Source of the DNA: Flagellimonas pelagia
GTDB taxonomy: Bacteria > Bacteroidota > Bacteroidia > Flavobacteriales > Flavobacteriaceae
Assembly (NCBI RefSeq): GCF_003584135.1
Contig: NZ_QXFI01000025.1
Location: forward strand, 207,803-271,802
DNA: 64,000 nt
Direction of reading: 5' to 3'
The position numbers and the translations under genes are program-made. Each line of letters begins with the position of its first letter. Within the stretch, counting starts at the first letter, position 1. Below are positions 43,828-52,291 of the stretch, piece by piece. The notes below the pieces were generated by a model. It saw only the letters and a list, made by a program, of their open reading frames with translations. It was not told the DNA's origin and searched no databases.

Positions 43828-46800
43828 TTAAGCGTTCTCAATAATTTCAATCTCTTCCTCGGTCAAGTCATAAAGTTGATAAACCAAATTGTCAATTTCT
43901 TTTTCGAAGCCTGAAATATCACGTTCTTTATTAGCCTCTAAAGCCGCTAAGATATTTTTTACAACATTCGTTAATTGTGGGTTCGAATAAGCCACATTTG
44001 GTATAGGCAAAGAATTGAATTCCTTTACTTTAATTTTTGGAAACAATTGGTCAAACTCGTTATTAATATTTTGAAAATACCAGAATATCAGTTTTGAATT
44101 TAGGACTCCTAAGTAAAAGAAAACATCTAGTTGAACCGAAGGCTTAGCTATGTAGGCTGTCTGGTCAATGACAAATCTATCTTTAACATATGAGGCTATA
44201 AGAGAGTCTTTATTCGGAATTTGGCGAATCAAAATTTTATCTCCTTCAAAAAATTCTGGAACCCTGGGTTCAGCCAACCACTCCCCGTAGCTAATATATT
44301 CCCCACTCCAATTAAACATATACTTCGAAAGGTTTTTACCTCTAAGTTCTGGAAGGTACGTTTCATCAATTTTTTGTGAGGAATTAAATATCCGACCCCT
44401 AACATCTTCAATAGTTTGTGGCGGCTTTCCTTTTCCTACTTGATATTCTTTAATACCTGAAATAGTTTTGAATAAAGCGGAAAGCTCAACCGACTTATTT
44501 AAAATTTTGGCTATAATTTTTTGACTTTTTGAATCAACAGTAACAGTAAAATTGTTATTTGGGGTGTTTTCAAAAGCTTCTTGATTAAATGAATTCTTAA
44601 ATTTAAAATCGCCTTTTTCAGCTATAAAATAGTTACTTGAAGATGAAATTTTGGGCTTGACAAAAATGAAAATAAGAACTTCGACAGAGGCCTCTTCAAA
44701 TACATCGTCTTTAACTTCAATTATTTTATCTATTGAAAAATGGGATAGAATAAAACGCCTCAACCTTAAATTGTTTCTGTTGGCTAAAAAAGCATTAGGA
44801 ACTATTAAAGAGTGTATGCTGGAATTACTGGCTATAGCAAATGACTTTTCAACAAATAAGTGATACAAATCCAACTGGTTTTCAGAAACTTTATAGGATT
44901 TAGAGTAATACATTCTAAAGTTTTCTGATACATCCCTTACCCTTAAATATGGCGGATTCCCAATTACCACATCAAAGCCAAGATAATCTCCATCATCGTT
45001 CAATACTTCTGGGAACTCAAAACGCCATTCAAAGGCATTTTCATAAATGACATTGTTTACGATTTCCTCTTTTTCCAACAGTGCTTTTTCGGACTTTTGC
45101 TGTAGTTTTTTAAGGTTGTTTTTATCAGCTTTGGTTATTTTTTCCCCAAAAGCTGTTAGGTTATTTAGTCGCTCCTGTTCATTGATTACTTCACCTTGGG
45201 CCTTTTGGAGTTTGGCAATAAACTTATTGTCGAGAGTGCTTTTAAAATTATTTTTGACCTCGTTGATGATTTGTATAATTTCACGCTTTTTCTCTTTTGA
45301 GGCCGTGTTTTTATAGTCGGCAACGGCTTTTTTATAATCCAAAAAGCCATAGGCTATTGTTTTGTCCTTAAAAGCTGCTTTTAGATCATCGTCCAAGGAA
45401 AAACGGCTTATCAAAGAGTTGCCGGTTTTGATGTTGATGTCAATATTGGGCAACGTCTCCAGCTCGTTATCCCCTTTGTAATAGGCATTCTTGAGCAACT
45501 CGATCCATAATCGCAAACGGCATATTTTAACAGAATTGGGGTTAATGTCCACCCCAAAAAGACAGTTTTCTATTAGGGTTTGCTTTTCATGGAAAAGGGC
45601 CATTTGAATCCGTTGACTTTCTTTATTACCGGGATGGTACTCAAACAGTTCTCCTTCATCATCGGTTATCACCAATTCATCATTTACGACTTCAACCTCA
45701 TATTCTTTTAATCGTTTGCCTTCAACATCTTGCAATATTTTTAAATCGTTCTTGATGGCAATCAACTCATTGAGTGCCGAAACCAAAAAATGCCCAGAAC
45801 CCACTGCGGGATCACAGATTTTTAAGCTGTTGATAATAGTGTTTGCTTCGTTTCTGTCTTCAACCTTGTCATAGACTTCATCTAAGTCTTTACAGTTCCA
45901 ACTTTTAACCTCATTGAATTTTTGGACCACGGCTTTACGAATAGTCTCCCGACACATATACATGGTAATGAAGCCAGGGGTAAAGAAAGAGCCGTCCTTA
46001 TAACCGTTTATCTTTTCAAAAATGAGTCCGAGTACCGAGGCATTGATCAGTGTTTTGTTATCTTCTTGAATATCTTCGGAACCCTCACTGCTGAAATCAT
46101 AAGCATCCAAAAATTCAAATAAATATTCGAGTGTTGAAAGCTCACCTGAACGTTTTTTACCCTTTTCATCTTTAAGTACGGTTGAAGCAATTATGGGTAT
46201 AGGCTTATCGTCTCGAAGGTTGCTAACAAATATGGTATCATGCTCTATGTCAGTTGGTTCAAAAAGCGATGAATTCAGGTATGGTACTTTATTAAACAGG
46301 GTTTGAGCTTCCTTATTTCGCTCTCCTTGTCTTTTTGCCAGCACTTGAAAGAAAAGACTATCAAGATCATCATAGTCCTTAATCATTTTTAGATCGAGGA
46401 AAGCATATTTTGAATCTCCTTTATGGTAGCGAATAAGTTGTGCTTCGAGCAACTTTAAAAAAAGAATTCGATTGACCCAAGTAATAACAAGCTCCAAAGC
46501 CACAGTAAACAACCGCTCTTCTTTAGTATCCCCATATTTTCTGGGGTTGGGCAATCGGTTAATTTTATCCCGACTATCCAATTGAAGTATGGTGTTCTCC
46601 AAAAGGCTTCCTAAGTTTCGTTGTCCTTCCTCGTTTCGCTGAATTAATTTCTTACTGCCTTTTTTGATTTCCGAAAGCCCTATGATATGCAGTAATTCAC
46701 TATAAAACTTTTTATCAAGGCTATTGCTATCATTTACAAAAGGTTCTTTTAAAAGATGTTGCGGAGAAAGCAACTTAAAAAGGGAAACAAGTTTTTGGTC

Positions 46801-47463
46801 ATCCTTCGGGTCATCATTGCGAACTACTCTTTCGTATTTGCGCAAGTCAAAGTGTACAAAACCCAATGTCTCTTCAAATGCAGTTAAAAAAGGCTTTGCA
46901 ATTTCATTATAGAAGAAATCGGTGCTTGTACCGGATAAATTTCCAGCCTCAAAATCTTTGAATTGTTTCACCAAGCTTTTATTGGCCACAAAATTTTTTT
47001 CAAAATCATTGGCATCAAAAATGAACCATTCAAAAAGATTAGTGATAATTAGGTTTTTTACCTCTAAGTTTCCATTGGAAATACGTTCCCTTAAAAAGTA
47101 TAAGAGCAATTCGTGAAACGCTTTTTTGTTGAGATTTTCAACAGAAACCATTTCACTTTTATTTTTAGGATTCTTAGCCTCAATTATTACACCAACTGGG
47201 CTATCGGGTTTGGGTCCGATATGGATTACTTGGTCCTTGCGCCCACTTGTGTTAATGAAATGGTTACCATGATAAAGAGAATCTTTCAGAAACCCTGAAA
47301 CAAGGTTTTTATGATATTCTTCTGATTCATGCTCATTGGAAAAATCTAAAACCTTTATCAGGTTTGTTTTAAAAAGTTCTATTTCCTCACGATAGGGCTT
47401 TACTTTTAAAAAGGCCTTGTTTAACGCCTTTCGTGGTTTAATTGGTTTGGCAATTGAATTCAT
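43828..47463 (-). CDS. Type IIG-like restriction-modification enzyme (Eco57I family methyltransferase)
   Basis: 1,211 residues. The N-terminal 200 residues carry a PD-(D/E)xK nuclease candidate: D77 in KDQVIHIG and VIIEAKNPKN with E95 and K97. A helical region follows. The methyltransferase core has the SAM motif CDPAVGSGHFLVSALNEL near residue 554, VDINPNSVKICRLRLWIELL and the catalytic IGNPPYLRVRDVS near residue 840 (NPPY, typical of N6-adenine methylation). The C terminus (residues about 1000-1190) resembles the TaqI-type specificity domain. Single-chain enzymes of this type cut beside and methylate the same site. The gene is third in the operon; three- and six-base gaps separate its neighbours. 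Confidence 0.9.
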   Translation of the reverse strand: MNSIAKPIKPRKALNKAFLKVKPYREEIELFKTNLIKVLDFSNEHESEEYHKNLVSGFLKDSLYHGNHFINTSGRKDQVIHIGPKPDSPVGVIIEAKNPKNKSEMVSVENLNKKAFHELLLYFLRERISNGNLEVKNLIITNLFEWFIFDANDFEKNFVANKSLVKQFKDFEAGNLSGTSTDFFYNEIAKPFLTAFEETLGFVHFDLRKYERVVRNDDPKDDQKLVSLFKLLSPQHLLKEPFVNDSNSLDKKFYSELLHIIGLSEIKKGSKKLIQRNEEGQRNLGSLLENTILQLDSRDKINRLPNPRKYGDTKEERLFTVALELVITWVNRILFLKLLEAQLIRYHKGDSKYAFLDLKMIKDYDDLDSLFFQVLAKRQGERNKEAQTLFNKVPYLNSSLFEPTDIEHDTIFVSNLRDDKPIPIIASTVLKDEKGKKRSGELSTLEYLFEFLDAYDFSSEGSEDIQEDNKTLINASVLGLIFEKINGYKDGSFFTPGFITMYMCRETIRKAVVQKFNEVKSWNCKDLDEVYDKVEDRNEANTIINSLKICDPAVGSGHFLVSALNELIAIKNDLKILQDVEGKRLKEYEVEVVNDELVITDDEGELFEYHPGNKESQRIQMALFHEKQTLIENCLFGVDINPNSVKICRLRLWIELLKNAYYKGDNELETLPNIDINIKTGNSLISRFSLDDDLKAAFKDKTIAYGFLDYKKAVADYKNTASKEKKREIIQIINEVKNNFKSTLDNKFIAKLQKAQGEVINEQERLNNLTAFGEKITKADKNNLKKLQQKSEKALLEKEEIVNNVIYENAFEWRFEFPEVLNDDGDYLGFDVVIGNPPYLRVRDVSENFRMYYSKSYKVSENQLDLYHLFVEKSFAIASNSSIHSLIVPNAFLANRNNLRLRRFILSHFSIDKIIEVKDDVFEEASVEVLIFIFVKPKISSSSNYFIAEKGDFKFKNSFNQEAFENTPNNNFTVTVDSKSQKIIAKILNKSVELSALFKTISGIKEYQVGKGKPPQTIEDVRGRIFNSSQKIDETYLPELRGKNLSKYMFNWSGEYISYGEWLAEPRVPEFFEGDKILIRQIPNKDSLIASYVKDRFVIDQTAYIAKPSVQLDVFFYLGVLNSKLIFWYFQNINNEFDQLFPKIKVKEFNSLPIPNVAYSNPQLTNVVKNILAALEANKERDISGFEKEIDNLVYQLYDLTEEEIEIIENA

Positions 47464-47466
47464 ATT

Positions 47467-48117
47467 CTATAATTCTTGAAACCTTTTTGAGCTTATAACA
47501 TTGCCCAGTAAGCTATACGAAGCTGCTGCTGCGTTGCGGGCCGAGGGATGATAGAAATCGATGATTTTTGATTCGTTATATCTTCCGATAGTGATGTTGT
47601 ATCCACTACTTTTCCATTCAACTGTATCAAAAAGTATATTTCTCAATCTTCCCCAGGTCAAACCAGTGATAATAACCTGGGGTTCTATGATTTCTATTTG
47701 TTTAAGCAACCATTCTTTGTTTCGTATCAAGTGCTTTTCCATTTCTGAATAGTTGGATTGCCCAACACCACCAATTTTCTTGACATTCATAAAAGCTACA
47801 TGAAAAATAGCATTTTTATACCCCTCTTTGTCATACCACATTGATTCAAATTCAGGAAAATTATTAAGTATTCCATAACTCCATTCTGCTAATCGATGTG
47901 AAAAAGTGTATTTAAGGCCTTCCTTCCACCATTCGCGAAAATCACCGGCTTCCTGTTTGGGGTTATTGGGTTCCTTAGTTAAAAAAAGAATCTTAGTTTT
48001 TGCATTTAAATAGAGATTCTCGTTGTTTATACCATCTTTTATAAACTTACCTTGATAATCAGGAGTTTCATTCTCCCATTTTTCAAATAATTGGTTTAAC
48101 TGTTCTGTTTTGGTCAT
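47467..48117 (-). CDS. Uracil-DNA-glycosylase-fold-like protein
   Basis: 216 residues, cytoplasmic. Two short motifs resemble the uracil-DNA glycosylase superfamily: a hydrophobic strand ending in KILFLTKEPNNP (residues 42-53, cf. the first motif) and IIDFYHPSARNAAA (residues 185-198), where H190-P191-S192 matches the HPS/HPSP loop. Between them, IEPQVIITGLTWGRLRNIL fits the third strand and helix of the fold. Overall identity to known glycosylases is low, so it could cut or recognise altered bases, or act as a fold-only binding protein. It is second in the five-gene operon, three bases after the zinc-ribbon nuclease and three before the IIG-like gene. Confidence 0.6.
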   Translation of the reverse strand: MTKTEQLNQLFEKWENETPDYQGKFIKDGINNENLYLNAKTKILFLTKEPNNPKQEAGDFREWWKEGLKYTFSHRLAEWSYGILNNFPEFESMWYDKEGYKNAIFHVAFMNVKKIGGVGQSNYSEMEKHLIRNKEWLLKQIEIIEPQVIITGLTWGRLRNILFDTVEWKSSGYNITIGRYNESKIIDFYHPSARNAAAASYSLLGNVISSKRFQEL

Positions 48118-48120
48118 TTG

Positions 48121-48678
48121 TTAATCTACATTTTCAAAAAACTTAACAGCATATTTGCAATATTCCATGATGGTATCCTTACAGGTCTCAAACTCTTTTC
48201 TGCTTCCTAGCCAATTTCTGCATTTTTCCGTGATTTCCTTACCTTCTTTGAGTTCAGAATAGGAGATGCATTTTATATGTTTTGGCGTAACCAAAACAAA
48301 TAGTGCATTCTCAAATGGGTAATCGCCATAGTTTTCAATATCCTTTAAGCTAAGTTTTCCGCTTTTCCGGTATTTTACTTCGATGAAGTGAGCCTGCTTA
48401 TCTTTAAATACTACAAAGTCCGGCATCTGTCGAATGTTTTTGGATACATCGCCTCTAACTCCCTTCAGCAAATCAGTTATTCCAGGTATAGTGTTTTCCA
48501 TCCCATATTTGTAAACCTGAAAATCTAGGGATATGAAAAGTTGTTCTATAATGGTTTCGGCAATGCGGCCTTTTATTACACCGGCCACCCATTTATTTCC
48601 GTTTTCCTTTTGGTAACAATCGGTACAAAGACCGTTTTTGAACTTGGTGTATTCACCACATTCTATGCAATCGGGCAT
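48121..48678 (-). CDS. Zinc-ribbon PD-(D/E)xK nuclease-like protein
   Basis: 185 residues from the ATG at 48678; upstream in-frame residues lie over the promoter. A CxxC-x10-CxxC zinc ribbon (C4, C7, C18, C21) opens the protein. The segment MPDFVVFKDKQAHFIEVKY (D87, E100, K102) is a good PD-(D/E)xK core, preceded by a helix with GRIAETIIEQLF typical of the Vsr/Holliday-resolvase-like nuclease helix. The protein probably cleaves or nicks DNA. It is the first gene of the operon ending at 40657 and lies behind a palindromic operator-promoter (48693-48735). The PIN gene ends 117 bases upstream. No exact family was recognised. Confidence 0.7.
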   Translation of the reverse strand: MPDCIECGEYTKFKNGLCTDCYQKENGNKWVAGVIKGRIAETIIEQLFISLDFQVYKYGMENTIPGITDLLKGVRGDVSKNIRQMPDFVVFKDKQAHFIEVKYRKSGKLSLKDIENYGDYPFENALFVLVTPKHIKCISYSELKEGKEITEKCRNWLGSRKEFETCKDTIMEYCKYAVKFFENVD

Positions 48679-48692
48679 ATTTATTTTGATGG

Positions 48693-48709
48693 TTTGGTAA
48701 ACTACCAAA
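48693..48709 (-). promoter_or_regulatory. Palindromic operator candidate upstream of five-gene operon
   Basis: TTTGGTA-AAC-TACCAAA is a perfect 7 bp inverted repeat with a 3-base spacer, starting 15 bases before the first ATG. It overlaps the proposed -7 element, as expected for a repressor site. Confidence 0.5.
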
Positions 48710-48735
48710 ATAGCTATTACACTCCACTTTAACAA
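48705..48735 (-). promoter_or_regulatory. Promoter candidate of the five-gene operon
   Basis: On the minus strand TTG (48735-48733) and TATTTTGG (48712-48705, one mismatch from TAnnTTTG) are 20 bases apart. The -7 box lies within the palindrome. Confidence 0.4.
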
Positions 48736-48794
48736 TTAACCACGAGGGAATTCAGAATTTTCTTGTTTAATTATTGAAAGCATTAATTTGCTTA

Positions 48795-49304
48795 TCAGTC
48801 GTTTTGCCATTTTCTTTTTCGTAGATCACATTCTTTTTTGGGCAAATTGAGTTTTGGGTTAACCGTTAGGCAAAGTTCATCGAGCTTTAAGGTAGCTTGT
48901 GACGGGGTAAGTGTTTCAGCAGAAACCATTTGATCAAAAACCCATAAATGTCCATGGACGTCAAGTTTTTTGATTTTTGCGAATTTCCGCAAGGTGTTGT
49001 CGCTTGTCAGCAATGTTGCTTTCAACTTTTCCGCCTGGTAAAAGGCGGAGCAGTCCTGTTCTGATAAAGCTGGTTTTTGCAAACGAATTTCAATAATGTC
49101 TTCAAGTTGTATTTCTGAAATTTCATGGACCTCAAGTTGTCCACTATCTATATATGCTTGCAATTCAGACTTCTGGTAATCATGTAACTCTTCAAGCACA
49201 AGGTCAGTGGTACAAAACTGAAAATTCAATCCAAAGAAGTGACTTAGGATTTCCAGTTTCACCAAGTCAATCAAGATATTCGCATCATTAACAACTATGG
49301 TCAT
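48795..49304 (-). CDS. PIN domain protein (toxin-like nuclease)
   Basis: 169 residues. PIN-type acidic positions are visible: the N-terminal IVVNDANILIDL with D7, a TTDLVLEELHDY helix and SEQDCSAFYQAEKL with the third acidic site followed by ATLLTSDNTLRKFAK. These RNase-fold proteins usually act as toxins or as nucleases in defence. The start overlaps the stop of the XRE-ImmA/IrrE gene by four bases (ATGA), so the two are translated together. Pairs of an ImmA/IrrE-type regulator with a PIN protein occur widely as toxin-antitoxin-like modules. The exact target is unknown. Confidence 0.75.
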   Translation of the reverse strand: MTIVVNDANILIDLVKLEILSHFFGLNFQFCTTDLVLEELHDYQKSELQAYIDSGQLEVHEISEIQLEDIIEIRLQKPALSEQDCSAFYQAEKLKATLLTSDNTLRKFAKIKKLDVHGHLWVFDQMVSAETLTPSQATLKLDELCLTVNPKLNLPKKECDLRKRKWQND

Positions 49305-50350
49305 ATCGCAATGAATTGGTCCCGGAATACAGCCAGTTTTTCATTTGAAAGATTGGCAGCCTTGCTAAGGCTGATTATTTCTTCAGAAGCTGCGCGATAG
49401 ACCAATTGCATAAACCTATCTGAATGCTCTTTTCCTTTGTATTGTCCTAGCCCTTCCTCTTCCCGGTTGGCGGAAATATACTTTCTAAATTTTACATAGC
49501 GATGTTCATCGATAATTTCCAGATTCTTTGCGCGTGCCATTATGGCCTGAATAGAAATACCATAGGTTTCCTTGATGCTAATCAATTCAGGAATGCTTAT
49601 TCCTTTTCTTTTTTTGGAACCAAGCTCGGTAATAAAAGTCTCGTATGGAATTAACATTGCACCGGCAAAGGCATGGCAGAGCCGTTCAATTTCTTTTTCG
49701 CTTAAAGCTTCGGAAAAATTTAAAAGAATATGTCCAAGTTCATGGAGTGCAGTAAAACGTTTCCTTTCTATGCTGTAATTTTTGTTGATTACAATTATTG
49801 GCACACTACCATCCGCCCATCCAGATAGACCGTCAAAGGCAAGATCTGCATCAAGCTCTATGACTTTGATTTCTTTGTCCTCCAATATTTCAATGACATT
49901 GGGTAAAGCGTTGATTCCTAGTTTCCATGCTTTTAGAAGGGCATTGACAGCATTTTCAATATCGGGAACAGTTGAAATCAACACATTCTTTATTGGGTTG
50001 ACAAAAGCGGATTTAATTTGAAGCAAATCCTCAATTTCCAAGTAACGCTCAACACTTTCGGCCACTTGTTGTTTGATGGCATTGGTTTTCTTTACGCCCA
50101 AAATGCTTCTTTTCCTAAATTCTATCTTTTCTATTTCAGCACCCAATGGCCTAAAGAAATAATCAGGCTTTACGTTAAGAGCCTTTGCCAGTTGAATTAA
50201 GGTGGCACTGTTGGGCATCATCTCTCCTTTTTCATATTTTGAAATGGCATTTTTGGAGACAATATCACCCATGGCCTTCACCAAATTGTCTTGGGACATG
50301 GCGGAAAGCAGACGAGCATTTTTTAATCGTTTTGAAAACAGTTCCTTCAT
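49301..50350 (-). CDS. XRE regulator with ImmA/IrrE metallopeptidase domain
   Basis: 349 residues from the ATG at 50350; an upstream extension covers the operator and is left out. The N-terminal HTH (residues about 1-60; RLKNARLLSAMSQDNLVKAM ... NAISKYEKGEMMPNSATLIQL) is Cro/CI-like. A middle part links to an ImmA/IrrE domain with the zinc site RFTALHELGHILLNF near residue 213 (HExxH) and a downstream HAFAGAMLIPYE. These proteins bind DNA and cleave a regulator or partner when triggered. The gene overlaps the PIN gene by four bases. A perfect inverted-repeat operator and consensus promoter lie just upstream, suggesting autoregulation. Confidence 0.88.
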   Translation of the reverse strand: MKELFSKRLKNARLLSAMSQDNLVKAMGDIVSKNAISKYEKGEMMPNSATLIQLAKALNVKPDYFFRPLGAEIEKIEFRKRSILGVKKTNAIKQQVAESVERYLEIEDLLQIKSAFVNPIKNVLISTVPDIENAVNALLKAWKLGINALPNVIEILEDKEIKVIELDADLAFDGLSGWADGSVPIIVINKNYSIERKRFTALHELGHILLNFSEALSEKEIERLCHAFAGAMLIPYETFITELGSKKRKGISIPELISIKETYGISIQAIMARAKNLEIIDEHRYVKFRKYISANREEEGLGQYKGKEHSDRFMQLVYRAASEEIISLSKAANLSNEKLAVFRDQFIAI

Positions 50351-50367
50351 AAGTCTGTTGATAATGT

Positions 50368-50403
50368 GTTGACAAAAGTACAAAACAAGTTAATTTTGTC
50401 AAC
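50368..50403 (-). promoter_or_regulatory. Promoter with 10 bp inverted-repeat operator for the XRE-ImmA/IrrE and PIN genes
   Basis: GTTGACAAAA (50368-50377) and TTTTGTCAAC (50394-50403) are perfect inverted repeats 16 bases apart. Within and around them, on the minus strand, lie TTG (50402-50400) and TACTTTTG (50380-50373), 19 bases apart. The two operator halves sit on the -33 and -7 boxes. The HTH regulator encoded 18 bases downstream is the likely binder. Confidence 0.7.
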
Positions 50404-50493
50404 CAATGTTTAGGGAATATTAATTTCAAACGTGATATTTTAACTTTTTATAGTTCCCGATTACTTAATTAAAGGAGGGTATAAAAACAAAAA

Positions 50494-50532
50494 ACCTCCC
50501 AAAAGTGCAAATTGTTGAGAGGTCCGGGAGGT
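50494..50532 (-). terminator. Rho-independent terminator
   Basis: ACCTCCC (50494-50500) and GGGAGGT (50526-50532) form a stem, followed on the minus strand by a TTTTTTGTTTTT tract. It lies after the small gene ending at 50593. Confidence 0.7.
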
Positions 50533-50592
50533 ATTGATATGACTACGTTGCTAATTTTTTAATCCCAGATACTTAAATTCTATTTTAAAGAT

Positions 50593-50937
50593 TTAATCCT
50601 TTAATATGGATAGCTTTTCGTCCAATTTGTCCATGAAGTACAATTGGCTATCCGGAAGGATGCTCAGTACCAGTTCCAATACTTGGATCACACTATCCTC
50701 TTTTGATGCATTTTGGTTGGCAGGAAACAACATCATTCCCTCCCCATCAAGGGCAAACACGCAAACCTCCAAAAGACTGATGATCTGGGTCAAAAGATGA
50801 TTGTTGTCCTTGACCTCGAAGAATACATAGTTTCCCTTTGGGTCGATGGACTTATTGTTTCCCAAGAGTCCCGAAAGATTGCTTCTGAGCTGTTGTATCT
50901 CTTCCAAGGTCTTTAACCGTTTCTTCTTTGATTTCAT
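50593..50937 (-). CDS. Small protein resembling the C-terminal domain of its HEPN neighbour
   Basis: 114 residues from the ATG at 50937, ten bases after the HEPN gene ends; an upstream extension lies inside that gene. After a basic start (KSKKKRLKTLEEIQQL), residues about 45-112 align by eye with residues about 330-395 of the neighbour: ISLLEVCVFAL against ISDLIKVCITAL, and LELVLSILPDSQLYFMDKL against LGYILDMIPHDEMEFLDKV. This looks like a duplicated domain encoded separately. The product could be an antitoxin or accessory protein binding the same partner. A clear hairpin terminator ends the two-gene unit. The function is unknown. Confidence 0.65.
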   Translation of the reverse strand: MKSKKKRLKTLEEIQQLRSNLSGLLGNNKSIDPKGNYVFFEVKDNNHLLTQIISLLEVCVFALDGEGMMLFPANQNASKEDSVIQVLELVLSILPDSQLYFMDKLDEKLSILKD

Positions 50938-50947
50938 GTGAATGGAT

Positions 50948-52159
50948 TTATTGGGTTCTGGTTGTCCGTTGTTCCGAAAGCAGTTTTCTGACCTTGTCCA
51001 AGAATTCCATTTCATCATGGGGTATCATGTCAAGTATATATCCGAGAACCCCACTAATATTGCTGTGGGGTTGGGGAACGGAACGTGTCGAGAAATTTTC
51101 GTTTTCCAAAGCTGTGATACAGACCTTGATCAGGTCGGATATCATATAGGAGGTTTCACAGTATCCCTCGGTAATGAGTTCCGTGCTGTACAATCCCTTT
51201 TCGGGGAGATAGGGCTTCAAGGCATGGAAATACATTTTTTCCAGTTCCTTCAATTGGTCAATTAATGATGTCTCATCATTGTTCCCCGCGTTCTCGGTCA
51301 CTTTTGGGAATGCTTCCTTAAAATCCTTTCCGATTCCTTCGATATGGTCTTTGCAGTGTTCAAGATGCCTATGAAATATGGACTCGACCTCTTTGATGAA
51401 TTCCTTCATTTGGGATTGGACGGTCTTGGTCTGTACTTTTGAAATCTCAAACTCATTGCCATATCGGGCAACGCTATAGGCATGTTCCAAAAGGAGCAGC
51501 AGTTCATTGCTGTTTGGCTCAGAAGATTCCAAAAAGGGCTGTAGGGTAGGAAAGAAATGTTTGCAGTAATTGATATGACTAATGATACTATGCGTAACCT
51601 TGCTCCTTCCTATGCACATCTGTTCTATAAACCGGAAGGCAATCTCAAAAGCTTGATGCATGTTGAAGGTGGCTATCGCATAGTTCCCTTCCTTTATCAA
51701 GATGTCCGCAGTATTGGCAAAGGTTTTGACCTTCTTCATTTCCGAATCATAATAGCGTGAAGCTCTTTTAATGATATTGACCAAGCTCATTTCTGGGTAG
51801 TCCAAATGGTTTGCCCCCTCCATACGGGCATATACCGTATCTCCAAGGCAGCAATGTTCCAAAAAATAGAGTGACCCGCGCGAAAGACCTATCTCGGATT
51901 GTTCCTCGGTATAGATTCTTATCCTGAAATCGGGACGCTCTTTCCCAAGCTTTGACACCAATGCCAGAATCTCAGTTGGAATGGGGTCATTATCGACATC
52001 TGTAAAGAGGGTAAGGATATGATAAGTAGTGTCTCCTTCTATTTGTTTTCGTGAAAGAAAGATAGCATCAATCGTGATCACGTTCAGTACGCTGTCGATC
52101 AAATTGGAGAGTTCCTCCGCTCTTTCAAAGTTTTCCGGTATGTTTGTGTGATGTTTCAT
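50948..52159 (-). CDS. HEPN domain protein with MNT-like N-terminal region
   Basis: 403 residues. Residues about 1-130 look like a nucleotidyltransferase-type (MNT) fold, but the GS-x-D catalytic motif is not visible, so it may be inactive. Residues about 135-260 are helical with EGNYAIATFNMHQAFEIAFRFIE and R185-SKVT-H190, fitting the HEPN RNase motif R-x4-6-H. The C-terminal region (residues about 330-395) matches the small protein encoded next. HEPN proteins commonly act as RNases in toxin-antitoxin or abortive systems, or regulate mobile elements. Transcription is divergent from an XRE gene. It could also be an element-regulatory protein of unknown type. Confidence 0.65.
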   Translation of the reverse strand: MKHHTNIPENFERAEELSNLIDSVLNVITIDAIFLSRKQIEGDTTYHILTLFTDVDNDPIPTEILALVSKLGKERPDFRIRIYTEEQSEIGLSRGSLYFLEHCCLGDTVYARMEGANHLDYPEMSLVNIIKRASRYYDSEMKKVKTFANTADILIKEGNYAIATFNMHQAFEIAFRFIEQMCIGRSKVTHSIISHINYCKHFFPTLQPFLESSEPNSNELLLLLEHAYSVARYGNEFEISKVQTKTVQSQMKEFIKEVESIFHRHLEHCKDHIEGIGKDFKEAFPKVTENAGNNDETSLIDQLKELEKMYFHALKPYLPEKGLYSTELITEGYCETSYMISDLIKVCITALENENFSTRSVPQPHSNISGVLGYILDMIPHDEMEFLDKVRKLLSEQRTTRTQ

Positions 52160-52216
52160 GGGTTCGTGATTTAAATGGTTCGAGAATCACCGACCATATT
52201 AAGCCCACATTGCCAT

Positions 52217-52234
52217 GTACTCCACTATGAGTAC
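52217..52234. promoter_or_regulatory. Inverted repeat between divergent HEPN and XRE genes
   Basis: GTACTCCACTATGAGTAC has 5 bp arms (GTACT/AGTAC) and is followed by another GTAC. Its position in the divergent promoter region suggests a regulator site, perhaps for the XRE protein. Confidence 0.35.
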
Positions 52235-52291
52235 TTGTACTTTATTAAAAGTGTTTTGTAAATTACAATCGGATTATTGTGGGAAACACCC

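Noticed and set aside
48736..48794. Terminator between the PIN gene and the nuclease operon
   Set aside because: No stem-loop with a T tract could be found in these 59 bases.
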